Of a stretch of 64,000 nt of DNA, positions 48,703 through 58,913 are shown in pieces. The stretch's first letter is position 1. The number at the start of each line of letters is the position of its first letter. The notes under the pieces were generated by a model. That model was not told the origin of the DNA, searched no databases, and saw nothing but the letters and a program-made list of their open reading frames with translations. A program made the translations under genes and the position numbers. The DNA is from Pseudomonas gingeri (lineage in GTDB: Bacteria; Pseudomonadota; Gammaproteobacteria; Pseudomonadales; Pseudomonadaceae): NCBI RefSeq assembly GCF_013385425.1, contig NZ_JACAQA010000012.1, positions 62,229-126,228 on the forward strand, given 5' to 3'.

Positions 48703-49221
48703 TTAACGGGGAGGCAGCTGCTGCAAGCGTTCAAGGATGTCCAATACCACCATGCGTGGCGGCCGCTCATCGGTTTCCACCACCAGGTCGGCGATTTCCC
48801 GGTACAGCGGATCACGGATCGCCAACAGGTCGCGCAGGGTCTTGGCCGGGTCGGCGGTGCGCAGCAACGGCCGGTTGCGGTCACGGGCCGTGCGCCCGAC
48901 CTGCTGCTCCACCGAAGCGTGCAGGTAGACCACCCGACCGCCGGCGTGCAAGGCCTGGCGGTTTTCGCCGCGCATGACCGCGCCGCCGCCGGTGGCCAGG
49001 ACCACGCCGTCGGCCGCGCACAGCTCGGCAATCATCGCCTGCTCGCGGTCGCGAAAGCCGGGTTCGCCTTCCTTGTCGAAGATCCACGGAATATTCGCAC
49101 CGGTACGCAGTTCAATTTCCTTGTCGGAATCTTTGAAAGGCAGGCGCAGCTCTTTGGCCAGCAATCGGCCTATGGTGCTCTTTCCAGCCCCCATAGGCCC
49201 TACAAGAATCAAATTTCGCAC
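48703..49221 (-). CDS. aroK: Shikimate kinase AroK
   Basis: Phosphorylates shikimate with ATP. The 172-residue protein starts at GTG with MRNLILVGPMGAGKSTIGR, containing the Walker A GPMGAGKS. Substrate-binding DSDKEIE and GGGAVMR motifs are present. It begins 4 bases after pilQ ends, so it is part of the pil-aro train, and is followed by a 149-base gap before aroB with no clear terminator. Confidence 0.96.
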   Translation of the reverse strand: MRNLILVGPMGAGKSTIGRLLAKELRLPFKDSDKEIELRTGANIPWIFDKEGEPGFRDREQAMIAELCAADGVVLATGGGAVMRGENRQALHAGGRVVYLHASVEQQVGRTARDRNRPLLRTADPAKTLRDLLAIRDPLYREIADLVVETDERPPRMVVLDILERLQQLPPR

Positions 49222-49225
49222 AGAA

Positions 49226-51301
49226 TCAACGACTCACAGCAATCGCCTGGTTATTCATGATACGCGGAGTCAGGAATACCAGCAGCTCGGATTTTGCTTC
49301 CGAAACGATGTCTCGACGGAAGAGGCGGCCAACATACGGCACATCGCCGAGAAATGGCACCTTCTCTTCGGTTTTGCTCTGGGTATTGGAGAACACGCCA
49401 CCGATCACCACGGTCTCGCCGTCATTGACCAGGACCTTGGCGTTGACCTGGTTTTTCTTGATCGGCGGCACGTTGTTCAGCACGTTCTGGTAGTCCGGTT
49501 CATCCTTGGTCACCTTCACTTCCATGATGATCCGGTTGTCCGGGGTGATCTGCGGGGTCACTTCCAGGGACAGCGAGGCCTCCTTGAAGGCCACCGAGGT
49601 CGCGCCGCTGGAGCTGGATTCCTGGTACGGAATCTCCGTACCCTTGAGGATCTTCGCGGTTTCCTTGTCGGAAGTGACCACCTTGGGCTGGGACACCACT
49701 TCGCCGTTACCGGTTTTTTCCATGGCACTGAGTTCCAGGTCCAGGGTCGTGTTGTTGGTCACGAAACCGATGCCGATCCCGGAAGTGGCGGTGGTGGCGC
49801 CAAGGTCGACGAACGGGGTGCTGGCGCTCTGGCCGGTCAGCTTGGAAAGAGTCGGCGAGCCGCCCGAGGTGTTCCAGTTGCCGCCGCTGATCTTGCCACC
49901 CCAACGGGCGCCGAGCTGTTTGTCGTAACCGACGTTGGCTTCGACGATCCGCGCCTCGATCATCACCTGGCGCACCGGGATGTCCAGTTGGGCGACGATG
50001 CGCCGCAGTTCGTCGAGGCGGTCCTGGGTCTGGTAGGCGATGATGTTGTTGGTGCGATCATCCACGGTGATCGAGCCGCGCTCGTCGGCCTTGGACTCGG
50101 CACTGGTCACCGACTGGAACAATTTGGCGATATCCGCCGCTTTCGCGTAGTTGACCTGCAACAGCTCGCGGCGCAAGGGCGCCAGTTCGGCGATCTGCTT
50201 CTGCGACTCCAGCTCCTGGCGCTCGCGGGCGGCAATCTCGTCCGCCGGGGCCACCAGCAGCACATTGCCGATCTTGCGTTTGTCCAGTCCCTTGGTTTTC
50301 AGCACCAGGTCCAGCGCCTGGTCCCAGGGCACATTCTGCAGGCGCAGGGTGATGCCGCCCTGCACCGTGTCACTGGCCACCAGGTTGAGGTTGGTGAAGT
50401 CGGCGATCAGTTGCAGCACCGAACGCACGTCGATGTCCTGGAAGTTCAGCGAGAGCTTTTCGCCGCTGTAGACAAAACGCTCGGCATTACGTCGTTGCAG
50501 GTCGTCGACGGTGAGCGGGCGCACGCTGATGGTCAGCTTGTTGTCGGTCTGGTAGGTCGAGTAATCGAAGGCGCCGCTGGGCTCGATGGAAATGCTCGCC
50601 TTGTCGGCGACCACGCTGGCGTTGACGAACTGCACCGGGGTGGCGAAATCCTTCACATCCAGGCGCACCCGCAGGGGATCGGGCAACTGGGTCTTGGCGA
50701 AATCCACGCTGATCTTGCCGCCACGCTCCTGGATATCCGGGCTGATGGTCGGATCGGACAGTTCGATGACCACATTGCCTTCACCCTGCTCGCCGCGCTG
50801 GAAGTCGACATTGCGGATCGCCCGGCCTGCCGCCACATAGGGCCTGGGCACCGCTCGCGGTGGCACCGATACCGCCGCGGCGGGCCTTGACGCGCCGGCC
50901 TGGACCGGAGCACTCGAACCGCCGCCCTGGCCTACCACCACGAACAGGTTACTGCCTTCGATACGCGTGCTGTAAGGCGCCAGCTTGGTCAGGTTGATGA
51001 TCAGCCGCGTGCGATCCTTGGCCTCGACCACGGTCACGCTGCGCGCGTTGCCCACGCCCAGGTCGCGGGTCTTCTTGACCAATTGGCTGGTGACACCGGT
51101 CAGGTCCAGGGCGATACGCGCCGGCTGGTCGGTGGTGTAGCCGTGGGGCGCGGCAGGCGGGCTGTCGAAGCCCAGCTTCAGTTCGACCCGATCTCCGGGC
51201 AGCGCCGCCACATCCAGGCTTTGCAGGTTGGCCGCCAACACCATCGGCGACACCAGCGCTATCCATAGCGAAATGCCGAGGGATGAAATAATCCTGTTCA
51301 T
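49226..51301 (-). CDS. pilQ: Type IV pilus secretin PilQ
   Basis: The outer-membrane pore for the pilus fibre. The 691-residue protein has a signal peptide (MNRIISSLGISLWIALVSP to about residue 23), N-terminal AMIN-type domains that bind peptidoglycan, N0/N1 domains and a C-terminal secretin barrel (NDGETVVIGGVFSN segment). The ATG at 51301 gives the clean signal peptide; a GTG at 51313 would add four residues and overlap the pilP stop. This secretin is distinct from GspD, which carries a different N-terminus. Confidence 0.95.
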   Translation of the reverse strand: MNRIISSLGISLWIALVSPMVLAANLQSLDVAALPGDRVELKLGFDSPPAAPHGYTTDQPARIALDLTGVTSQLVKKTRDLGVGNARSVTVVEAKDRTRLIINLTKLAPYSTRIEGSNLFVVVGQGGGSSAPVQAGASRPAAAVSVPPRAVPRPYVAAGRAIRNVDFQRGEQGEGNVVIELSDPTISPDIQERGGKISVDFAKTQLPDPLRVRLDVKDFATPVQFVNASVVADKASISIEPSGAFDYSTYQTDNKLTISVRPLTVDDLQRRNAERFVYSGEKLSLNFQDIDVRSVLQLIADFTNLNLVASDTVQGGITLRLQNVPWDQALDLVLKTKGLDKRKIGNVLLVAPADEIAARERQELESQKQIAELAPLRRELLQVNYAKAADIAKLFQSVTSAESKADERGSITVDDRTNNIIAYQTQDRLDELRRIVAQLDIPVRQVMIEARIVEANVGYDKQLGARWGGKISGGNWNTSGGSPTLSKLTGQSASTPFVDLGATTATSGIGIGFVTNNTTLDLELSAMEKTGNGEVVSQPKVVTSDKETAKILKGTEIPYQESSSSGATSVAFKEASLSLEVTPQITPDNRIIMEVKVTKDEPDYQNVLNNVPPIKKNQVNAKVLVNDGETVVIGGVFSNTQSKTEEKVPFLGDVPYVGRLFRRDIVSEAKSELLVFLTPRIMNNQAIAVSR

Positions 51302-51312
51302 ATCGAATTCCA

Positions 51313-51840
51313 CTATGAGTGCTCTTTCAAAGGGATGGAGCGCGGTCGTTCCAGCCAGGCGCCTTCGCCGTCCGGAACGATCTCGATCACCTCGACCTGG
51401 GAATCAGTGATAGCCACGATACGGCCATCATTGCGGCCCAGGTAGTCGCCCACTTTCAATCGATGGACACCGCCGGCCCCACGCACCAGGGCAAAGGTGC
51501 CACTGGCGTTGGAGAGGGTACCGACCATTTCGAACTGCTCGATGTTGAAGCCTTCGAGGAATTGCTTGGTCCGATTCGGATCAGGCTTGACCTCGTGGGA
51601 ACCTTTCTGGCGATTGACCAGATCGATCTTCATCGGCGGCTGGAACGGGCTGCGTAGCGCAGCGGCACTGTAGGTGAACATCTCGAAGGCGCGAAATTTC
51701 GGCGTCGGCTCGATATTGCCCGCCGGCCGCGCGCGCACTTCCTTCATGTACGCATCGAGGTCGCTGAAGTCGTTGCTGTTGCCGCAACCGGCCAGCATCA
51801 GCGTCAACAGGGCCAGGCAGATCCCATGCAAGCGGCTCAT
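51313..51840 (-). CDS. pilP: Type IV pilus lipoprotein PilP
   Basis: Encodes 175 residues. A lipoprotein signal ends in LAGC (Cys19). The C-terminal beta domain (about 95-165) contacts the PilQ secretin. PilP links the PilMNO inner-membrane complex to PilQ. It overlaps pilO by 4 bases. Confidence 0.94.
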   Translation of the reverse strand: MSRLHGICLALLTLMLAGCGNSNDFSDLDAYMKEVRARPAGNIEPTPKFRAFEMFTYSAAALRSPFQPPMKIDLVNRQKGSHEVKPDPNRTKQFLEGFNIEQFEMVGTLSNASGTFALVRGAGGVHRLKVGDYLGRNDGRIVAITDSQVEVIEIVPDGEGAWLERPRSIPLKEHS

Positions 51841-52466
51841 TTCTGCAGCCCCTTGTCGTTGTAGCGATAGGTCTTGGCCAGGATGCTCATGCGCAATTTG
51901 CTGCCGCCGGCCGGTGAGGCTACGACCGGCTTGATCTCGAAATCATGCAGGGTCACGATCCGTGGCAGGGCCGCCACGCCGCTGACGAAGGTGGCCAGGT
52001 CGTGATAGGCGCCGGTCACGGTAATCTGGATCGGCAGCTCGATATAGAACTGCTGGGTGACTTCCGGCAGGAGCTTGATCTCCTCGAACTCCAGCCCGCT
52101 GCCCAGCCCCGTGCGCGTGATGTCCTCCAGCAGCCCCGGCACCTCGGTGTCGCTCGGCAACTGCTTGAGCAGGGTGCCGAAGGAGGTTTCCATATCCTCC
52201 ATCTGCCGCGTATAGGCTTCAAGGTTCGCCGCCAGGTGGGCCTTGGTGGCGAACTGCTCCTTGAGGGTCACTTCCGTCAAACGCTGCTGGTCCAGTTGAT
52301 CGGTGAGGTCCTTGATGTAGAAGTTGTAGCCCAGGGCCAGCACCAGGATCGCGGTCAGTATGCCGCTAGCGACCTTGACCACCGCCGGCCAGGAGCCGAT
52401 GTTCTGCATATCGAGGTCGCCGAGATCGACCTTGCGCAGGTTTTCCAACCAGAGGGAGACATTCAT
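51837..52466 (-). CDS. pilO: Type IV pilus alignment protein PilO
   Basis: Encodes 209 residues with a short cytoplasmic N-terminus, one membrane segment (about 30-48), a coiled coil and a ferredoxin-like periplasmic fold. It forms heterodimers with PilN that align the pilus motor with the outer-membrane pore. It overlaps pilN and pilP by 4 bases each. Confidence 0.94.
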   Translation of the reverse strand: MNVSLWLENLRKVDLGDLDMQNIGSWPAVVKVASGILTAILVLALGYNFYIKDLTDQLDQQRLTEVTLKEQFATKAHLAANLEAYTRQMEDMETSFGTLLKQLPSDTEVPGLLEDITRTGLGSGLEFEEIKLLPEVTQQFYIELPIQITVTGAYHDLATFVSGVAALPRIVTLHDFEIKPVVASPAGGSKLRMSILAKTYRYNDKGLQK

Positions 52467-53029
52467 TTAACCGCCCCCTCTGATTTCGGCTGGGTCTGGC
52501 GCACGCTCAGCTGGAAAGTGTTGGCCTGGTCCACCGCGCCGGCGGTGGTCGCCTTGACCTCGGTCAGCGTCGGCGCGGTCAGCCAATCGGAGGCCTCGAG
52601 GTTACGCATCAGGTCCGACACCCGGTTGTTGGACTCGGCCGCGCCGGTGATCGCGATGGTCTTGTCAGTCATCTTCACTTCTGTGAAATACACGCCGTCC
52701 GGCAGAGTCCGCACCAGTTGATCGAAGATCCGCCCGCTGATGGAGCGGTTGCCCTGCAGGTCCTGGATGATCTTCATGCGCTCGATCAGTTGCTGGCGAC
52801 GTGCCTTGAGCTCGCTGATCTGCTTGATCCGGCCGTCGAGCTGGGCGATTTCCTTGTTCATGTAGGCATTGCGCGCGACCTGGCGGTCGACGGCACCGCT
52901 GAAGTACTGGTCGGTCAGCAACACCACGCCGACCGCCGCCACCAATACGCCGACCAGGGCGGTGAGGAAACGTTTGCGGCGCTCTTCACGCAGTTGCTCG
53001 CGCCAGGGCAGAAGGTTGATCCGCGCCAT
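52463..53029 (-). CDS. pilN: Type IV pilus alignment protein PilN
   Basis: Encodes 188 residues beginning MARINLLPWREQLREERRK. The INLLPWR motif binds the groove of PilM and settles the ATG at 53029 over an upstream in-frame codon. One membrane segment (about 22-40), a coiled coil and a periplasmic domain follow. The start overlaps the pilM stop as TGATG. Confidence 0.95.
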   Translation of the reverse strand: MARINLLPWREQLREERRKRFLTALVGVLVAAVGVVLLTDQYFSGAVDRQVARNAYMNKEIAQLDGRIKQISELKARRQQLIERMKIIQDLQGNRSISGRIFDQLVRTLPDGVYFTEVKMTDKTIAITGAAESNNRVSDLMRNLEASDWLTAPTLTEVKATTAGAVDQANTFQLSVRQTQPKSEGAVK

Positions 53030-54093
53030 CAGTCGAAACTCCTCAAGGCCAGACCGCAAGCGATCATCAGGGCCGGCGCATCACTGGCCAGGGCCCCGGC
53101 ATTGACCTTGCTGCTCAAGGCCATGTCGGCGAAGGGGTTGGCCACCAGGGTCGGCGTACCGAGCCGCTGCTGGATCAGGTGATCGAGCCCGGCAATCGAC
53201 GCGGTGCCGCCGGCGAGCAGGATGTAGTCGACATCGTTGTACTGTCCGGAGGCAAAGAAGAACTGCAGGGAACGCGACACCTGCTGGACCACCGCATCCT
53301 TGAAGGGCTGCAACACCTCGGCGACGTAGTCGTCGGGCAGGCCGCCCTGTTTCTTCGCCAGCCCCGCCTCCTCGTTGGACAGGCCGTAGCGGCGCTGGAT
53401 TTCCTCGGTGAGCTGGCGACCGCCGAACAATTGTTCGCGGGTATAGATGATGCGGCCGTTATGCAGGACGCTGAGGGTGGTCATGGTCGCGCCGATGTCC
53501 ACCACCGCCACCGTCAGCTTCTCGTGGTCGCTGGCCAGTTGCGCGGCGAGCAGGCCGAAGGAGCGTTCCAGGGCGTAGGCCTCGACATCGACCACCTGGG
53601 CTTCGAGCCCGGCCAGGGCGAGGGCTGCCTCGCGGACCTCGACGTTTTCTTTCCGACAGGCGGCAAGCAGGACTTCGACACGCTCGGGATTGCGCGCCGA
53701 ATAACCCTGGATCTCGAAGTCGATGGCCACTTCTTCCAGGGGATAGGGAATGTACTGGTCGGCCTCGATCTTCAGCTGGTTTTCCATTTCGTCATCGGAA
53801 AGCCCGGCATCCATCTCGATGGTCTTGGTGATCACCGCGGAACCGGCCACGGCCACGGCCACGCCGCGCACATGGGTCTTGGCCTTGAGCAGCACCCGTG
53901 CAAGGGCCTGCCCGACGCCTTCGAGCTCGGCGATGTTCTTTTCGACCACGGCATTGGCTGGCAACGGTTCCACGGCGTAGGACTCGACCCGATATCGATT
54001 GCCTGAGCGGCTCAATTCGAGGAGCTTTACCGAGGTGGAACTGATGTCGATCCCCAGGAGCGAATGCGCTTTTTTGCCAAAGAGTCCAAGCAC
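53029..54093 (-). CDS. pilM: Type IV pilus actin-like protein PilM
   Basis: Encodes 354 residues of the cytoplasmic actin/FtsA-like fold: GIDISSTSVKLLEL at the N-terminus, VVDIGATMTTLSVL and LLAGGTASIAGLD are the nucleotide-binding motifs. It binds the N-terminal tail of PilN. It is the first gene of pilMNOPQ and is divergent from ponA across 203 bases, a layout conserved in many gammaproteobacteria. Confidence 0.95.
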   Translation of the reverse strand: MLGLFGKKAHSLLGIDISSTSVKLLELSRSGNRYRVESYAVEPLPANAVVEKNIAELEGVGQALARVLLKAKTHVRGVAVAVAGSAVITKTIEMDAGLSDDEMENQLKIEADQYIPYPLEEVAIDFEIQGYSARNPERVEVLLAACRKENVEVREAALALAGLEAQVVDVEAYALERSFGLLAAQLASDHEKLTVAVVDIGATMTTLSVLHNGRIIYTREQLFGGRQLTEEIQRRYGLSNEEAGLAKKQGGLPDDYVAEVLQPFKDAVVQQVSRSLQFFFASGQYNDVDYILLAGGTASIAGLDHLIQQRLGTPTLVANPFADMALSSKVNAGALASDAPALMIACGLALRSFD

Positions 54094-54174
54094 TACCGAT
54101 TCCCTATTACTATCCGCGACTTACGGACCCTTTATGATGATGGGCATTTAATAGCAGTCTTGACATAAGCGCAA

Positions 54175-54204
54175 ATGACGCTCACGCCCAAAAATGCTTA
54201 TAAT
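54175..54204 (+). promoter_or_regulatory. Putative sigma-70 promoter of ponA
   Basis: ATGACG (54175-54180), an 18-base spacer and a perfect TATAAT (54199-54204) lie 92 bases before the ponA start. A further TTGACA is at about 54160 but is too far from the TATAAT box. The pilM promoter on the other strand should also lie in this 203-base gap; it was not resolved. Confidence 0.55.
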
Positions 54205-54296
54205 GCCCAGCGTTTTTTTCCGAATCGCCGAACCAGCGCTTGCTGCGAATTTAGCCTGACGCCTAACCCATTCTTTTATCTGGAAATCCACAAGCC

Positions 54297-56732
54297 TTGA
54301 TTCGTCTGCTGAAGTTTTTCGGGTGGTCTTTCGTCGCCGTGTTCTGCGGGCTGCTGCTCGTCCTGAGCGGCGCTTTTCTTTATCTTAGTCCGGGCCTGCC
54401 GTCCGTCGAGACTTTGCGCAGCATACAATTGCAGATTCCGCTCAGGGTCTACACCAGCGATGGCAAGCTGATCGCCGAATTCGGCGAGATGCGCCGTTCG
54501 CCCCTTAAATTCGCAGATATTCCGCCCAATTTCATCAACGCCCTGCTGAGCGCCGAAGACGACAACTTCGCCAACCACTATGGCGTAGACCCCAGCAGCC
54601 TGATGCGCGCCGCGACCCAATTGGTCAAGAGCGGGCATATCCAGTCCGGCGGCAGCACCATCACCATGCAGGTGGCGAAGAACTTCTTCCTGTCCAGCGA
54701 GCGTAGCTTCTCGCGCAAGACCAACGAAATTCTTCTCGCCTTGCAAATCGAGCGCCAGCTGACCAAGGACGAGATCCTCGAGCTGTACGTGAACAAGATC
54801 TACCTGGGCAACCGCGCCTACGGTATCGAAGCGGCGTCTCAGGTTTATTACGGCAAGTCGATCCGTGACATCACCCTGGCCCAGATGGCCATGATCGCCG
54901 GCCTGCCGAAGGCGCCGTCGCGGTTCAACCCGCTGGCCAACCCGGTGCGCGCCAAAGAGCGCCGCGACTGGATCCTCGGCCGCATGTACAAGTTGGGCAA
55001 GATCGACGAGGCCGCCTACCAGGCCGCCATCGTCGAGCCGATCAACGCCAGCTATCACGTACCGACGCCGGAAGTGAACGCGCCGTACATCGCCGAAATG
55101 GCCCGTGCGGAAATGGTCGGTCGCTATGGCAGCGAAGCCTACACCGAAGGTTTCCGCGTCACCACCACCGTGCCGAGCAACCTGCAGGAGCTGGCCAACC
55201 ACTCGATTGAAGAAGGCCTGATCGCCTACGACCAGCGCCACGGCTACCGTGGACCGGAATCGCGGCTGCCGGGCAAGACCCGTGACGCCTGGATCGCCGA
55301 GCTGGGCAAGCAGCGCACCATCAGCGGTCTGGACCCAGCCATCGTCACCCAGGTGGACAAGGCCAGCCTGCACGTGCTGACCCGCAACGGCCCGGAAATC
55401 GTCAACTGGGACAGCATGAAGTGGGCCCGTCCGTACCTCAACACCAACAGCCTCGGTGCCGCCCCCAAGCAACCGTCCGACGTAGCCCAGGTCGGCGACC
55501 TGATCCGCGTCCAGCGCCAGGCCGACAACAGCCTGAAGTTCAGCCAGGTACCGGTGGCCCAGGGTGCCCTGGTCTCGCTTGACCCGCAAAACGGCGCGAT
55601 CCGTGCACTGGTCGGCGGCTTCGCCTTCGAACAGAGCAACTACAACCGCGCCACCCAGGCCAAGCGCCAACCGGGTTCGAGCTTCAAACCGTTCATCTAC
55701 AGCTCCGCGCTGGATAACGGCTACACCCCGGCCAGCCTGGTGAACGATGCGCCGATCGTGTTCGTCGACGAATACCTGGACAAGGTCTGGCGGCCGAAAA
55801 ACGACACCAACACCTTCCTCGGCCCGATCCGCTTGCGCGAGGCACTGTACAAGTCGCGTAACCTGGTCTCGATCCGCCTGCTGCAAAGCCTGGGCGTCGA
55901 CAAGACCATCGACTACATCGCCAGATTCGGCTTCAACAAGCAGGACCTGCCGCGCAACCTGTCCCTGGCCCTGGGTACCGCAACCCTGACGCCAATGGAA
56001 ATTGCCACCGGCTGGAGCACCTTTGCCAACGGCGGCTACAAGATCACCCCCTACCTGATCGACAAGATCGAAAGCCGCAACGGCGACACCCTGTTCGTCG
56101 CCAATCCACCAAGCGTGCCGACCGGCGCGGCGGCCAGCAGCGGCATCGCGGCACCAAGCCAACCGTCGTTCACCGTCAACAGCACCAGTGAAGCCCCAGC
56201 ACCGGCAGCCCAAGCCCCAGCGGTGGCCGAGCGGATCGTCGACGGACGGACTACCTTTATCCTCAACAGCATGCTCGAGGACGTGATCAAGCTCGGTACC
56301 GGGCGTCGTGCCCTGGCCCTGGGCCGTGGCGACCTGGCGGGCAAGACCGGTACCACCAACGACTCCAAGGACGCCTGGTTCACCGGTTACAACGCCGACT
56401 ACATCACCACCGTCTGGACCGGTTTCGACCAGCCCGAAAGCCTGGGCCGTCGCGAGTTCGGCGGCACCGTGGCGCTGCCGATCTGGATGGACTACATGGG
56501 CGCCGCACTGAAGGGCAAGCCGTTGCACACCCAGGCGGAGCCGGAAGGCATCCTCAGCCTGCGGGTGGATCCGATCAGCGGTCGCGCGGCAACCCCGGGC
56601 ACGCCGAATGCCTACTTCGAGCTGTTCAAGAGCGAAGACACACCGCCGTCGGTCAACGAGATCGGCAATGGCGGTAGCGCCCCGGGCAGCCCGCTGCCGG
56701 CGGACGAGGCGGCGCCGATCGATCTGTTCTGA
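54297..56732 (+). CDS. ponA: Penicillin-binding protein 1A (bifunctional transglycosylase/transpeptidase)
   Basis: Builds and cross-links peptidoglycan. The 811-residue protein starts at TTG and has a membrane anchor (about 5-30), a glycosyltransferase domain with catalytic Glu87 (SAEDDNFANHYG) and GGSTITMQVAKN, an OB-like insert, and a transpeptidase domain with Ser461 (SSFK) and the KTGTTN box at Lys683. The C-terminal tail is flexible and acidic. It is divergent from pilM and separated from the malic enzyme gene by a REPIN and a terminator. Confidence 0.96.
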   Translation: MIRLLKFFGWSFVAVFCGLLLVLSGAFLYLSPGLPSVETLRSIQLQIPLRVYTSDGKLIAEFGEMRRSPLKFADIPPNFINALLSAEDDNFANHYGVDPSSLMRAATQLVKSGHIQSGGSTITMQVAKNFFLSSERSFSRKTNEILLALQIERQLTKDEILELYVNKIYLGNRAYGIEAASQVYYGKSIRDITLAQMAMIAGLPKAPSRFNPLANPVRAKERRDWILGRMYKLGKIDEAAYQAAIVEPINASYHVPTPEVNAPYIAEMARAEMVGRYGSEAYTEGFRVTTTVPSNLQELANHSIEEGLIAYDQRHGYRGPESRLPGKTRDAWIAELGKQRTISGLDPAIVTQVDKASLHVLTRNGPEIVNWDSMKWARPYLNTNSLGAAPKQPSDVAQVGDLIRVQRQADNSLKFSQVPVAQGALVSLDPQNGAIRALVGGFAFEQSNYNRATQAKRQPGSSFKPFIYSSALDNGYTPASLVNDAPIVFVDEYLDKVWRPKNDTNTFLGPIRLREALYKSRNLVSIRLLQSLGVDKTIDYIARFGFNKQDLPRNLSLALGTATLTPMEIATGWSTFANGGYKITPYLIDKIESRNGDTLFVANPPSVPTGAAASSGIAAPSQPSFTVNSTSEAPAPAAQAPAVAERIVDGRTTFILNSMLEDVIKLGTGRRALALGRGDLAGKTGTTNDSKDAWFTGYNADYITTVWTGFDQPESLGRREFGGTVALPIWMDYMGAALKGKPLHTQAEPEGILSLRVDPISGRAATPGTPNAYFELFKSEDTPPSVNEIGNGGSAPGSPLPADEAAPIDLF

Positions 56733-56760
56733 TCCGAGAGAGCGGCCACAGTGCCGCCCT

Positions 56761-56846
56761 TGCAGGAGCCTGACTTGCCAGCGATGGCGTCCGCATGAAC
56801 GGTGCAAGGCTCAAGGGTCTCTTCGCTGGCAAGCCAGGCTCCTACA
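56761..56846. repeat. REPIN-like inverted REP pair
   Basis: Arms at 56761-56784 and 56823-56846 are near-perfect inverted copies with a TTGCCAGCGA core. This is the same class as the left arm of the element at 2485, differing from the GCGGGC type. It lies between the convergent ponA and malic enzyme genes. Confidence 0.82.
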
Positions 56847-56895
56847 AAGGACCGCGTTCAGCCTGGCTGACCCACACCGCTCAAACGGCAGCCAC

Positions 56896-56930
56896 AAAAA
56901 AGCCCCGACTCATTCGAGCCGGGGCTTTTT
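56896..56930. terminator. Bidirectional Rho-independent terminator between ponA and the malic enzyme gene
   Basis: AAAAAAGCCCCG and CGGGGCTTTTT flank an inner CTC/GAG pairing. A-run and T-run on the two sides allow termination of ponA (plus) and the malic enzyme gene (minus). It starts 18 bases beyond the malic enzyme stop codon. Confidence 0.9.
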
Positions 56931-56948
56931 GTTTGACGCTACAACAGC

Positions 56949-58217
<1,269 letters not shown>

Positions 58218-58431
58218 GTGGGCATTCCGCTTTTTACTGTGGGACAGACGGACCGCCGAGGATACGCGTGTCGCCAAGTCCTCACAAGACTGACCAGTCA
58301 CAGGTGTCAAGCGCCTGTCCCTACGACTTTGGCCCAAGAGCCAGGAAACACAAGGGATAAACTGTTCACAATCAAGCAGAAAAATGTCTACAATTTTTTA
58401 TGCGGCGGCCGCCGATACAAACAGCGCCCAC

Positions 58432-58462
58432 AAAAAAGGCGTCCACGGGGGACGCCTTTTTT
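58432..58462 (-). terminator. Rho-independent terminator of rpmE
   Basis: GGCGTCC and GGACGCC (58438-58444 and 58450-58456) form a 7-bp stem with a 5-base loop, flanked by A6 and T6 runs. On the minus strand it follows rpmE by 43 bases, after a second, stronger hairpin. It may also act on plus-strand transcription. Confidence 0.88.
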
Positions 58463-58467
58463 ATCGA

Positions 58468-58494
58468 CCGGGAAAAACCAGCGGTTTTTCCCGG
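58468..58494 (-). other. Perfect 12-bp hairpin in the rpmE 3' region
   Basis: CCGGGAAAAACC and GGTTTTTCCCGG enclose a 3-base loop, 11 bases after the rpmE stop and just before the rpmE terminator. It gives a tandem-hairpin 3' end. It may stabilise the mRNA or form a small 3'-derived RNA; function is not known. Confidence 0.6.
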
Positions 58495-58505
58495 AGCGAT
58501 CAGCC

Positions 58506-58727
58506 TCAGGCCTTTTTGACAGCGCCGAACATGCCGAAACGGTCGGCGAACTTCTGTACGCGGCCGCCAGTGTCCAGGGTCTTCTGCTTACCGGTGTAGA
58601 ACGGGTGGCATTCGTTGCACACGTCGATTGGCAGAGCTTTGCCATGGGTCGAACGGGTCACGAACTTGTTACCGCAGCTGCAGGTAACGTCGATGTCTAC
58701 GTATGCTGGATGGATATCGGCTTTCAT
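58506..58727 (-). CDS. rpmE: 50S ribosomal protein L31 (zinc-binding form)
   Basis: A small large-subunit ribosomal protein bridging the two subunits. The 73-residue protein starts MKADIHPAYVDIDVTCSCG and keeps the zinc cysteines Cys16, Cys18, Cys37 and Cys40 (CSC and CNEC), so it is the C+ form rather than the zinc-free paralogue. It is divergent from priA across 186 bases, a conserved neighbour in pseudomonads. Confidence 0.97.
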   Translation of the reverse strand: MKADIHPAYVDIDVTCSCGNKFVTRSTHGKALPIDVCNECHPFYTGKQKTLDTGGRVQKFADRFGMFGAVKKA

Positions 58728-58913
58728 GGGGACTTCCTCAGGCTGGCGTGCCGCCGCTCAACACGATTGTTGAACACCGCACGTAATTTAGCCGGCGATC
58801 ATACCAGACCTTTTGCCCGGCGCAAGTGGCCAGCGCGCCCTCCGTCGGGAAGACACTGCCCGAGCCGTCTGCTAGGCTCGCGCCCTCCACGAACCCCTCC
58901 CAGAGAGAACCGC

